Assembly (NCBI GenBank): GCA_035940775.1
Contig: DASZEN010000033.1
Span: 1-64,000, forward strand
Origin: DASQYE01 sp035940775
Lineage (GTDB): Bacteria > Acidobacteriota > Blastocatellia > Pyrinomonadales > Pyrinomonadaceae
Length of the DNA: 64,000 nt
Direction of reading: 5' to 3'
The notes under the pieces: model-generated
The model's database searches: none
Told to the model about the DNA's origin: nothing
What the model saw: only the letters and a program-made list of their open reading frames with translations
Program-made: the position numbers and the translations under genes
Part shown: positions 46,227-54,475 of the stretch, in pieces
Layout of the letters: each line of letters opens with the position of its first letter
Numbering within the stretch: position 1 is the first letter of the stretch

Positions 46227-47030
46227 ATGAACGTTGTGGATATTTCAGGTGGATACGATTCTTTTGTCGCTGAATTTTACGACCATGTTGTGCCATACAA
46301 GGAGCGTAAGGACATAGATTTCTATATCGAACTGGCGCAGAAAACAGAAGGGCCTATTCTAGAGATTGGTTGTGGCACTGGGCGTGTACTTATCCCTACA
46401 GCTCAAGCAGGAAAAGATATTTTAGGGTTTGATGCCTCCCAGTTGATGTTATCAGTGTGTCGCAGAAGATTATGTACTGAACCTGAAGCTGTGCAGCACA
46501 AGATTTTAGATTTACATTGTGGTGATATGAGGTATTTTGAACTGCATTGTAAATTCAGCCTCATCACAATGCCTTTCCGTCCGTTCCAACATCTCATTAC
46601 GGTTGAAGATCAGCAAGCTTGTTTAGCCAACATTCACCGTCATCTTGAACAGAATGGTTACTTGGCCTTCGACATAATGAACCCATCTCTGGAGCATCTA
46701 ATTGATGATAAATATCTTAATGAGTTTAATGAAGAGCCTGAGATGTCTCTTAGGGATGGGCGCAAGATCAGCAGGCGCTTTTGTATTAGAGCACGTAACT
46801 TAACCGAACAATTCATAGATGCCGAAATAATTTATTATGTGACTCATCTCAGTGGACGTACTGAGCGCTTGGTTCATTCTTTTCCATTCCGATATACGTT
46901 TAAGTTCGAGTTAGAACACTTATTATCTCGGTGTGGTTTCTTAATACACGAAGTATATTCAGATTTTGACAAAAGTCCTTTTGGGTCAAAGTATCCGGGT
47001 GAATTAATTATTGTTGCTAGGAAGTGCTAG
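46227..47030 (+). CDS. Class I SAM-dependent methyltransferase
   Basis: A 267-residue protein. SAM-binding motif I is PILEIGCGTGRVLIP near residue 48, motif II is around DILGFDASQLML, and a later acidic strand is HLEQNGYLAFDIMNP. It methylates a small molecule by fold; no specificity motif is seen. It follows the transporter by 88 bases and precedes the flavoprotein by 42. A tailoring step on an isoprenoid product is the natural guess. Confidence 0.85.
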   Translation: MNVVDISGGYDSFVAEFYDHVVPYKERKDIDFYIELAQKTEGPILEIGCGTGRVLIPTAQAGKDILGFDASQLMLSVCRRRLCTEPEAVQHKILDLHCGDMRYFELHCKFSLITMPFRPFQHLITVEDQQACLANIHRHLEQNGYLAFDIMNPSLEHLIDDKYLNEFNEEPEMSLRDGRKISRRFCIRARNLTEQFIDAEIIYYVTHLSGRTERLVHSFPFRYTFKFELEHLLSRCGFLIHEVYSDFDKSPFGSKYPGELIIVARKC

Positions 47031-47071
47031 TGCGAATTTAAGTGGGCAAGACGAATTAACCACGTGCTGTA

Positions 47072-48238
47072 ATGCAAAGTTATGAGATCGCTATCGTCGG
47101 TGCTGGTCCTGCAGGCACATCAACCGCCCTCCAACTAGCGGCATTGGATCCTGATCTCGCAGGTCGCGTCTTACTTCTTGATAAGGCCACCTTCCCTAGG
47201 CATAAACTTTGTGCTGGTGGTGTAACAAACAGCGTGGACAAAATACTCGCCCAGATGGGAGTAAATATTGAGTCACCCAATATACCGATCCATACGTCAA
47301 AATTCATTCTTCCCACAGGCGTTTTAACCTTAGAACAAGAGAGTCACTTCAAAATATGCCGCCGAGATGAGTTCGACCATCAGCTTTTTCGTGCTGCAAA
47401 AGAGCGAGGGGTTATAGGGCGAGATGGAGAGGCAGTTGAAGGCGTCATACTCGACTCAGAAAGAGTTATTATTCGAACATCAAAAAATGAGTATAGTTCT
47501 AAGATACTTATTGGTGCCGACGGTGCTAATAGTACTGTACGTAGGTTACTGGGTTTGTCACGCGCCTCTCGGGTTATGATGGCAATCGAAATATTTGCCC
47601 CTGCGGTCCAAGTATTATCACCGAACTTGACTCACAATACGGCTGTGTTCGATTTCACTGTAAAGTCTAAAGGCATACCAGGATACTGTTGGATTTTCCC
47701 GGCCATAGATAAAACTCTTCCTATGGTTAGCTTAGGAATTATACAGTCTTCATATAATAGGAGAAGGGGTGTTTCTCTGAAGTCTGCTTTTGAGCATTGG
47801 CTGGCAGGAACTATGTCCAACGGAAATCACTTAAAGTTACAGGCCCATCCCGCGATACGCTACGAGCCAAGAGCGGTCTGTAGTCAATATCGGACTCTAC
47901 TAGTTGGCGATGCAGCAGGTATAGACTCACTGTTTGGTGAAGGTATCACCTCAGCCCTTGCTTTAGGCATGCTTGCTGCGCAATCCTCTTATGAAGCACT
48001 CCGCAGTAATGACTTCTCTTTTTCCGATTATGAGCAGCGCGTTCGTTCAAGTCTTGTTGGTAAGATGATGCGTCGGAGACGTACAGTTGCAAGAAGATTT
48101 TATAATGGATATGCATTAGAGCGACGATCATTACAAATGGCAAATCTATTAGATTGGATTACACCTATGAGTTCGAGAGAAGTACTTTCAACTGTAACCT
48201 GGGCGCCATCATCTTCTTATTCTGAACCGTTTGGATAG
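47072..48238 (+). CDS. Geranylgeranyl-reductase-family flavoprotein
   Basis: A 388-residue FAD-dependent oxidoreductase. The dinucleotide motif is IAIVGAGPAGTSTALQLA (residues 7-24). PRHKLCAGGV is the family CxGG-type segment near 48, IGADGANSTVRRLLG follows, and LLVGDAAGIDSLFGEGI binds the FAD pyrophosphate. Members reduce double bonds of prenyl chains or act as halogenase-like or aromatic monooxygenases. Next to a long-chain prenyl synthase, reduction of prenyl double bonds is likely. It is the last gene before the transposon left end. Confidence 0.85.
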   Translation: MQSYEIAIVGAGPAGTSTALQLAALDPDLAGRVLLLDKATFPRHKLCAGGVTNSVDKILAQMGVNIESPNIPIHTSKFILPTGVLTLEQESHFKICRRDEFDHQLFRAAKERGVIGRDGEAVEGVILDSERVIIRTSKNEYSSKILIGADGANSTVRRLLGLSRASRVMMAIEIFAPAVQVLSPNLTHNTAVFDFTVKSKGIPGYCWIFPAIDKTLPMVSLGIIQSSYNRRRGVSLKSAFEHWLAGTMSNGNHLKLQAHPAIRYEPRAVCSQYRTLLVGDAAGIDSLFGEGITSALALGMLAAQSSYEALRSNDFSFSDYEQRVRSSLVGKMMRRRRTVARRFYNGYALERRSLQMANLLDWITPMSSREVLSTVTWAPSSSYSEPFG

Positions 48239-48296
48239 GTAGGGTAGCAAGTAATCGATGGCAGTGAAGAGGGGTTTGAAAGTTTCTCCGTTTAAC

Positions 48297-48458
48297 ATGG
48301 TACGCAACTTAATTTGTCAAATGCGCCATTTTACATATATTGATGGTGGCTGAAATAGGGTGACAGGACGCAACTTTATTTCACTACTCTCAGAAATCCT
48401 AAATCTGGAATCAACGAGTTACAGCCAATCCAGTACGCAACTTTATTTAGCTGCTACA
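48297..48458. repeat. E1 left-type end: three spread TnsB-type sites
   Basis: Inverted sites are at 48297-48316 (GTACGCAACTTAATTTG core), 48363-48382 (GACGCAACTTTATTTC) and 48430-48449 (AGTACGCAACTTTATTTAG). The terminus ACA is at 48456-48458. They are reverse complements of the repeats at 21378-21437. Spread spacing resembles the Tn7 left end. Confidence 0.85.
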
Positions 48459-48460
48459 GG

Positions 48461-48590
48461 TGTATCTGAAAAATTAAGTTCTTCACTGGGTAAATTAGGT
48501 TCTTCACTAGATATTAGTGAACAATAAAGTCTTTCCCAAACATGGCAAGGGCTGTCCATAAGCTGTGGGAGGACAATAAAGTTCTGTCCC
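48461..48590. repeat. Two stacked right-type ends, second repeat family
   Basis: One terminus starts TGTATCTG at 48461, with sites at 48470-48489 (AATTAAGTTCTTCACTGG), 48491-48509 (AATTAGGTTCTTCAC) and 48520-48538 (ACAATAAAGTCTTTCCC). A second terminus starts TGTGGGAGGACAATAAAG at 48564, with a site to 48590 (AAGTTCTGTCCC). As I recall the terminus of Tn7 itself, the second differs from it at one of 18 bases. The family core is AATAAAGTTCTTCCC, unlike E1. Confidence 0.75.
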
Positions 48591-49051
48591 GAGTTTCACA
48601 GATTTGAACGCCCTATGGGTATCCCGAAATGAAGACGTGTGCCTTAAAGTAGAGGATCAGAACGTTAACGGACGCAACTCGGGCGAACGGCAATATGGCA
48701 GATATTTTGTAAGGGAGATTAAAATTTATGCGGGATTGAGTCGCCTTGTAAAGATTCTTACAGTTCGCCCCTTTGTTGGGAGTTGGTTAACGAATTGTCG
48801 GAATAACAACTCATTGACACTTCTCTGTAGACCGGCTATGTTGTTCTCCTCCCAAGGGTATCAATCGTTGCTGACGAGCCCCGCTCTTGTTAGCCTAACG
48901 CGCTCCTGATATCGGCATCTTCTCAGGTATCTCCCTTTAGTAATCGGGAATACGCAGGATTCAGGGGTGCAATCCTCAACTCTTTCATATGCTCGATAGG
49001 TTTACATCTCGTTTAATCCTCGCGTAACCCGGAATGGAGGCTCTAACTGGG
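48591..49051. other. Non-coding leader of E2
   Basis: About 460 bases between the end repeats and the first cargo gene. An ORF of 101 codons at 48604 has no ribosome site, low-complexity composition and no recognisable motif, so I do not call it. The promoter of the three-gene operon must lie here. Confidence 0.4.
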
Positions 49052-52000
49052 ATGGCGAAAACTACACTATGGCTCCGTGATTGGGCGGCAAGCGATATCG
49101 TCGCACCGGCGAGCGGGGACGCGCTTTTTCTGCTTGGCATCACCTACACCCCGTCCCTTGAAGGCCAACGGGCGATTGATGTCTACGGAGTCACTTTTGG
49201 GTCGGCCACCGTAGACGTGACTGTCGAAGTCGGCGCGACGACGGCAACCACGGCGGCGACGGTGACGGCATCCGGGCAATTCAGCGCCCAACTCCTCGTC
49301 GCCTGCGCTCCGTCGGACGAATCCGGCATCGTTTCGGCGAGCAACGCGGACGCCTCCGCGACCGGCCAGGAGCGCGCGGCCTTCGCCTTCAGGGACGCGG
49401 GGATGATTGAACTCCCCCCGCACACCACCTACCTCATTGAACCGCGGAAGCTGGAGTACACCCCCGGCGCGCCCGACCGCCTTCAGTATTCGCGGACGTT
49501 CGTGAAGGTAGAGACAGAACCCCCATGGGGGTTGTTGTTGCACGAGTCTCCCTTTTTCGAAGTTGCTGACGGCGCATTCGTCGGGATCAACCGAGCTATA
49601 TTTGCCAATCTGTTGCAGAAGCCGACGATTGAGCTGCTGGCAGCCGTGGAGGCGAATCGAATTACACTGGGTCAATATCACCGTGCGCTGAGGGAGCTAA
49701 TCAGAGAAAGCATTGCTGCCGCCCTCGTGCGTGTGCCGGATGAGATGATTGCTCGCATCAAGAAGCAAAGTGAAGAGCGGAAGCGGTGGAGGCAAGCCCT
49801 GATGGAGCTCGACCGGCAGGAGCGCCCCCAACTGACGCGCAGGGCCCAGCCCCAGTCTCCCCTTTCCGCCCTCGTGTCATGGGTCTTACGCGGTCTCGGG
49901 ATAAGTTCGGGGCCGCAAAACTTGCCCTCGACCGCCCCGGCTCCCCCCCCTCCCCGACCATTTATCCGCCCCGGCTCTACGTCTTCGTATAAGTATCCCG
50001 TCAGCGGAATCACCGTCATACCGTACGTCGGTGGGTTTTTGGCCCCCGCCGACGATGCGCCCCCCGCCATCGATATACATCCAGCTGCCTCGACCCCCGT
50101 CGATGACGATGACAAGGATGCTAATGACGGCGGATTTCCCACGGCCCCCGGCAATAACGATGACGAAGACAAGAATCCCAATGATGGCGGGGTTCACACC
50201 AACCCCGCCAATGACCCTACCACACATACCGGGCCCGCCATCGATGATTACATCGATGAGGCGCTGGATTGCGTGGCCGCGTATCGGCGGTTGGGCATCA
50301 TGTTTTACGAGCGCACGCGCATCCGCCCCACCAATCAAATCTTCGGCGAGCCGATCTTCCAGCTCGCGCTGACCCCCGGCGAAGAAGTACAGATTCGTCA
50401 GACGACGGAGACCAAGCGGCGCACGGCGCTCCTAGAGATTCAGGACCGCGAGAGCGAGCGGGAGACGTCGTTCTCTTCGACGTGGTCTACCGACATGGCG
50501 TCCACCATCTCCAGCCAGACGTCGTTCCAGCAGACCACGAACATCGGGGCCGATGTTTCCGGGGAGGTCCCTGAAGTCCCGGTCGAGGTGTCGGCGGATG
50601 TCGCCACCTCCGTGAACACCGCCGACACCTCAAGCGCGCAGGATTCTGTGAATCAGCGTCGCGAGCGCACCGAAACCGCCACCGCGCGGATGCGCCAACA
50701 GCATCGCGTCCAGATAGAGCTGGCCGTCGAAGAGAACCAGAGCTTCGGCACGACCCGCACGCTGCGAAACTTCAACCAGCAGCGGTCGATGCTTCACACC
50801 TTCTTCAAGGTCTACCGCAAGGAGCAGGTGACGCTCGAACGGTATGACGGGCGTCTCTGCCTGCGCCTGACGGTGACCGATCCGGCCCGCACCACGCGCG
50901 CCGCTTTTCTGGCGGGCCTCGGCAAGATCGATCCTGAGGTTCTCGCGTGGGAGAATGTCACCCCTTTACTCCCGGACATCACTAAGGGTTTCTGCTTCAC
51001 CGTCACCGCTCCGGATGATGACGGAGGGCTTGCACACGGCACAAAAGTCGACCGGTGCAAGACGCGCGAGCTGAACCTGCGTAGTGAAACGGGGGTCGAT
51101 AGTGATTACGTGCTGTCGAGGCAACCGAAGTTTGTCATGACGAAATGTCACCTGGCCTTCTACAAAGACGTTCTCACCTCGACAGACCCGGACAACGATT
51201 TCGACCCGGACGTGGTGCCCGAGTCGCAACTTAGCCAAGTCCCCCCAAACTTCTGGGTCGGCTGGTCGTTTATCCGAAACGGAGGTACGGTTCAATTTAG
51301 TAACGGGCTGGACATCGACTCGGAAGATACGTTGTGCAGGGTCAAGTTAAACCTGCCTCTTTTCTGGACGGCCCCCAGCATTCTCGGCGAGAAAGAGATG
51401 GAGATCGCCTCCGTCAGATTCCACGTGGAGACCGCGTGGGGCCCGAGCGACCAGGCCCGGGCCGATTATCTCAACCGCGTCAACGCCGAGCGTCTGCGCC
51501 TGAGGGCCGATTTCTCGGCCGAGCAGGTTTACGAGCTACACGCGGTCGCCGAAACGGACTACCCCCACGCCGTGCTCGATCACGCGCTGTCGGAGAATCT
51601 CACTTACCCGCCCGAGTTCGAATACCGTCAGGTCAAGGAGATGTTCGACCTTGAGAACGTGATCATCGACAACATCCCGTACTGGGCGCATTCGGGGATG
51701 CGACAAGAGCACGACGAGTTGATGCTCCGCCTCCAGAGGCTGCCCGCTCACCTCGTCATGAGCCGCCTGCTCACCGACTGCCTGACGGCGTCGCAGGCCG
51801 TCGTCTATCTCCCGGTCAAACCCGGCATGGAGGAGCAGGCTCTGCACTTGTTGCCCGAGGCGGATAAATACGCCGAAAAGATCGCGGACAGCTATCGCCA
51901 TTTCCGCGCGACTCACTACGGCCGCCTTAAGCCCTTCGTACCCCCCACCCTCGCCGCTCACATGGGGCCGGCCCCCACGCTCCCCAGCCCGCCCGACGCG

Positions 52001-52174
52001 GCCGACTGGGCCAACGACTGGGAGCGGGTGCAGAACAAGTTCGACATCCTCGGCCAGTGGGCCGAGCTTGTTCCCACCGACGGCGTCCACGTCGAGACCC
52101 ACCTCAGCACGACGGCCGTGGCCGACGAGCACGAGCGCAACCGGTTGATACGCATCACCGCCACGAACGATTAG
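49052..52174 (+). CDS. Large multi-region protein, first gene of the E2 operon, unknown
   Basis: About 1040 residues; the frame opens at ATG 49034, but GGAGG at 49036-49040 better serves the ATG at 49052 (MAKTTLWLRD). In order: an Ig-like beta-sandwich (about 15-110); a basic helical stretch (RIKKQSEERKRWRQALMELD); a Pro-rich segment; an acidic Asp/Asn/Pro linker (about 350-395, such as VDDDDKDANDGG). Then a Ser/Thr-rich region with alternating polar and hydrophobic residues (SFSSTWSTDMASTISS), a charged segment, FFKVYRKEQVTLERYDG, and a long mixed C-terminal domain. No catalytic motif is recognised. GC-rich, unlike E1. Confidence 0.75.
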   Translation: MAKTTLWLRDWAASDIVAPASGDALFLLGITYTPSLEGQRAIDVYGVTFGSATVDVTVEVGATTATTAATVTASGQFSAQLLVACAPSDESGIVSASNADASATGQERAAFAFRDAGMIELPPHTTYLIEPRKLEYTPGAPDRLQYSRTFVKVETEPPWGLLLHESPFFEVADGAFVGINRAIFANLLQKPTIELLAAVEANRITLGQYHRALRELIRESIAAALVRVPDEMIARIKKQSEERKRWRQALMELDRQERPQLTRRAQPQSPLSALVSWVLRGLGISSGPQNLPSTAPAPPPPRPFIRPGSTSSYKYPVSGITVIPYVGGFLAPADDAPPAIDIHPAASTPVDDDDKDANDGGFPTAPGNNDDEDKNPNDGGVHTNPANDPTTHTGPAIDDYIDEALDCVAAYRRLGIMFYERTRIRPTNQIFGEPIFQLALTPGEEVQIRQTTETKRRTALLEIQDRESERETSFSSTWSTDMASTISSQTSFQQTTNIGADVSGEVPEVPVEVSADVATSVNTADTSSAQDSVNQRRERTETATARMRQQHRVQIELAVEENQSFGTTRTLRNFNQQRSMLHTFFKVYRKEQVTLERYDGRLCLRLTVTDPARTTRAAFLAGLGKIDPEVLAWENVTPLLPDITKGFCFTVTAPDDDGGLAHGTKVDRCKTRELNLRSETGVDSDYVLSRQPKFVMTKCHLAFYKDVLTSTDPDNDFDPDVVPESQLSQVPPNFWVGWSFIRNGGTVQFSNGLDIDSEDTLCRVKLNLPLFWTAPSILGEKEMEIASVRFHVETAWGPSDQARADYLNRVNAERLRLRADFSAEQVYELHAVAETDYPHAVLDHALSENLTYPPEFEYRQVKEMFDLENVIIDNIPYWAHSGMRQEHDELMLRLQRLPAHLVMSRLLTDCLTASQAVVYLPVKPGMEEQALHLLPEADKYAEKIADSYRHFRATHYGRLKPFVPPTLAAHMGPAPTLPSPPDAADWANDWERVQNKFDILGQWAELVPTDGVHVETHLSTTAVADEHERNRLIRITATND

Positions 52175-52176
52175 AC

Positions 52177-53103
52177 ATGTACCGCATCCCCTCCCTCATC
52201 GCTGTCGACCTGCAAGAGCTACGCGCGCAGCTCAAAACACACGCGCGCAACGCCAAACTCACGCTGCACGTGATTCCGTTCAGCGCGGACGGCCGGATTC
52301 TAACGATCCGTCCTGCCGACCTCCAGCGCACTAAGAAGAGCGCCGACGACTTGCTCGACCTGGTGGAGAAGAAGATCAACCGGATGCCGCGCGAGCAGGA
52401 CAGGCTACTCGCGTGGAACAGTGACGTGGTGCAAACCCGGGCCAGGTACTACGGGACGGCGGAGTGGCGCGTTTTCATGTTCCGCTGGGCGAGCAAGGCG
52501 CTTCCGGCGGAGGCGTTCGCCCGAAGCGGCGACGACCTCGCCAAAGCATTCTTCCGCACCGCCCTCGGCATCGGGGACGAAAGGATCGTCTCCGTATACG
52601 CGAGCGCACTCCGCGCGAAATGCCAGCCCGAGATGCCGCGCGAGTCGCTGGTCCAGATTGCGTTCGAATTGCAGGGCGAGCAGGACAGGGCGGAGCTTGC
52701 GAACTTTATCATCCCGCGCGTGGCGCTCCTGGCCGCCGGCTTGTTCGGCGGGGAGGTCCCCCTCGTGATCGGGACGGCGATTTCAGCCATCGTCGCGTTT
52801 CTGGAGTTCATGCAGTTTCTACAGGACGCCGAGGAGGACGGAGACATCACGGAGGAGGAGGGCGAGGAAGCCTTTTGGGCCATGCTCGGCATCATCCCCT
52901 TCCGGATTGTTCAGATGGCCCTGTTCGTGCGCGGGGTCGGGATGATCGGCGTGGCGCTTTTCCGCGCTCTCCTCGACGGCCTCGATGAGCTGCCCTCGTT
53001 CCTCGAAATCTCCGCGGAGGCGCGGGAGAACGGCTGGAATTCCTACGGCGCATTCGACGCCGAGTCCACTATCTTCCTTCCCGCGTACCTATTCGACGAC
53101 TAA
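52177..53103 (+). CDS. Unknown protein with hydrophobic C-terminal region, E2 operon gene 2
   Basis: 308 residues from the ATG at 52177, two bases after the stop of gene 1. The N-terminal 180 residues are soluble and helical (DLLDLVEKKINRM). Then come two hydrophobic stretches: PRVALLAAGLFGGEVPLVIG with TAISAIVAFLEFM, near 190-225, and MLGIIPFRIVQMALFVRGVG, near 245-275, separated by an acidic loop (EEDGDITEEEGEEAF). This could be a membrane-inserting or hydrophobic-core protein. No family is recognised. Confidence 0.75.
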   Translation: MYRIPSLIAVDLQELRAQLKTHARNAKLTLHVIPFSADGRILTIRPADLQRTKKSADDLLDLVEKKINRMPREQDRLLAWNSDVVQTRARYYGTAEWRVFMFRWASKALPAEAFARSGDDLAKAFFRTALGIGDERIVSVYASALRAKCQPEMPRESLVQIAFELQGEQDRAELANFIIPRVALLAAGLFGGEVPLVIGTAISAIVAFLEFMQFLQDAEEDGDITEEEGEEAFWAMLGIIPFRIVQMALFVRGVGMIGVALFRALLDGLDELPSFLEISAEARENGWNSYGAFDAESTIFLPAYLFDD

Positions 53104-53114
53104 CGACTCAGACT

Positions 53115-54116
53115 ATGGCAACGGTCGCGGACATCGAAAACAAGCTCGCCGGGGTCGCCTTTCAGCCCGGCCAAGGCGGCCTCATCGTCAGCGCGGTTGA
53201 CGATGGGTTCCTGATTCAGAACGTAAACCAGCATCTGGAGCCGCTGAGGCTGACCGAACCACAGATCGCGGCCGTGATCAAGGCGTTTCCCAAGCTCAGC
53301 GCGGGCATGCTGGAGCGATTCCTAGTGCGAAACACCGAGACGTCGCGGCGCGCGCTGATGCTGGAAGAGCGCACGAAGAGCCCCATCTATTCTCACTTCC
53401 AATCGCTCGACCCGGAGCGTCCGATGCCCGCGCCCGGGAGTGTGGACGCGAGTCAGGCGAGAAAGATTCCGCGGGTCTACTCCGCCCTCGACCTGTCCGA
53501 GCCCTCGAAGCCTACGCTCGCGCTCTGGGGTTCCGAACTCGGGGCGGCGAACACGCGTCTCGATGAGGCGATGTTCCTGTGTGACATTTCTCCAGAAGAC
53601 GCCAAGCTCATACAGAACGGCGCGGACCCTCGTCTAGTGCTCAAAGGCAAGACGGTCGAAAACGTGCGCGCCGTCTACTATGACGACAATAAGGTGATAA
53701 CGGGCATGAAGCGTCTCGAACATCATATGAAGAGCCTGGAGAGTTTGGAGAATTGGATCCAGAAAGCGGTGGGGGACCTTAAGGTTCTTGTCAGTGGGAA
53801 CATCTTCACACATGTCGAGGATGATTTTTTAGACCCCCCGGCCATCAGCTTGATAGAGACCGGCGCCTCCCTCACGCGCCCCAAGCCGGGCAAACTCCCG
53901 CCGGGGAAAGCCATGCAGCGATTCTTCCTGTCCCTATCCCTCAAGCCCGTCTTTAGGGGCAACGAGCTGGCGAAGCTTGAACCTGTTCGGGGCTCCCGCG
54001 TCGGCATGTTTATTCAGCAGATGTCCAGCAAAGATCGAAAGGTCTTAATCAAGAGGATGAGCGACGTAAAAGACAAGGTCGCCGTGGCAATCGGACATGC
54101 CCTCAAGCACCCCTAG
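53115..54116 (+). CDS. Unknown soluble protein, E2 operon gene 3
   Basis: 333 residues, starting 11 bases after gene 2. It has no signal peptide or membrane segment. Features are a helical first third (PQIAAVIKAFPKLSAGMLER), a Pro-rich middle (PERPMPAPGSV) and a basic C-terminus (SSKDRKVLIKRMSDVKDK). No motif is recognised. The three genes share high GC and tight spacing, so they form one operon and probably one system. Confidence 0.72.
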   Translation: MATVADIENKLAGVAFQPGQGGLIVSAVDDGFLIQNVNQHLEPLRLTEPQIAAVIKAFPKLSAGMLERFLVRNTETSRRALMLEERTKSPIYSHFQSLDPERPMPAPGSVDASQARKIPRVYSALDLSEPSKPTLALWGSELGAANTRLDEAMFLCDISPEDAKLIQNGADPRLVLKGKTVENVRAVYYDDNKVITGMKRLEHHMKSLESLENWIQKAVGDLKVLVSGNIFTHVEDDFLDPPAISLIETGASLTRPKPGKLPPGKAMQRFFLSLSLKPVFRGNELAKLEPVRGSRVGMFIQQMSSKDRKVLIKRMSDVKDKVAVAIGHALKHP

Positions 54117-54150
54117 CAGGGTAAGCTCATCTTTGCTTATACTGGTATTT

Positions 54151-54298
54151 AGGGAAGAACTTTATTGTTCACTCAACTCCCTCTCCAACACTCAAATTAG
54201 CTTTAGGGAAGAACTTTATTTTCAAATGAGCACTTTGGAATAGTCGAAAACAAAGGACTTACGCCCACTTCGGGGAAGGACTCTATTGTTCGTCAACA
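54151..54298. repeat. E2 left-type end: three spread sites
   Basis: Sites are at 54151-54170 (AGGGAAGAACTTTATTGTTC), 54205-54223 (AGGGAAGAACTTTATTTTC) and 54272-54291 (GGGGAAGGACTCTATTGTTC), with terminal ACA at 54296-54298. They are reverse complements of the 48520 and 48573 sites. Confidence 0.8.
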
Positions 54299-54333
54299 CC
54301 TGATTGGCATTACGGGAACAACTATCCATCATG

Positions 54334-54401
54334 TGTTGGAGGGTAATAAAGATGGGTACTGTGTAATGGAGTTGTGTATTATGTAATAAAGTTACATTCT
54401 G
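54334..54401. repeat. E3 right-type end: three packed sites
   Basis: The terminus is TGTTGGAGGGTAATAAAG at 54334. Repeats at 54342-54361, 54361-54380 and 54381-54401 share GTAATAAAG followed by TG or TA and GTACTG-like sequence. They are packed with a period of about 20 bases and are closer to the E1 repeats than to those of E2. Confidence 0.7.
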
Positions 54402-54475
54402 CTTTTTACATTTTTTGCACGCAGAATATTTAACATCTCACGTTTAACCCGTAACTCTTATTAGGAATAATATGT

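Larger units (their letters stand above)
21369..48458. mobile_element. Tn7-like transposon E1 (tnsABCD plus cargo)
   Basis: The left boundary is TGTCGGAGGACAATAG, with three packed repeats of about 20 bp (21378-21437). The right boundary is an inverted terminus ending ACTTTATTTAGCTGCTACA at 48458, with three spread repeats. Both ends share the core GTTGCGTACTG, read in opposite orientations. A five-base flank pair, GGGGT at 21364-21368 and GGTGT at 48459-48463, matches at four of five positions and may be a target duplication. Genes tnsA to tnsD sit inside and read away from the mlaD side. This equals Tn7, where tnsA is nearest the right end and that end faces the target gene. The interior is visibly richer in A and T than the chromosome. 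Confidence 0.85.
48461..54298. mobile_element. Transposase-less Tn7-like element E2
   Basis: Right-type ends at 48461 and 48564 face inverted sites of the same family at 54151-54298, ending ACTCTATTGTTCGTCAACA. The interior holds three GC-rich genes and no tns gene. No clean five-base duplication is seen at either end. Which of the two right-type termini pairs with 54298 is unresolved. Confidence 0.65.
54117..54475. other. Junction between E2 and E3 (repeat-rich, no gene)
   Basis: It holds the E2 left-type end (54151-54298) and the E3 right-type end (54334-54401), about 35 bases apart. No gene is seen. Confidence 0.6.

Noticed and set aside
21369..48458. CRISPR-associated transposon (CAST)
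   Set aside because: No Cas gene, no CRISPR array and a full-length TnsD, so guidance by RNA is not supported.
48551..48563. GCTGTCCATAAGC as a relic of the mlaD 3' end (GCTGTTCTAAGC)
   Set aside because: The similarity is only about a dozen bases and does not extend upstream into the coding sequence.
48604..48909. A 101-codon ORF after the E2 end repeats
   Set aside because: No ribosome site, no motif and an odd composition; it lies in the non-coding leader.
54329..54339. GTTGG near 54335 as a target duplication matching GTTGG at 21361-21365
   Set aside because: The copy lies inside the E3 terminus and is not directly behind a recognisable left-type end; five bases are easily shared by chance.
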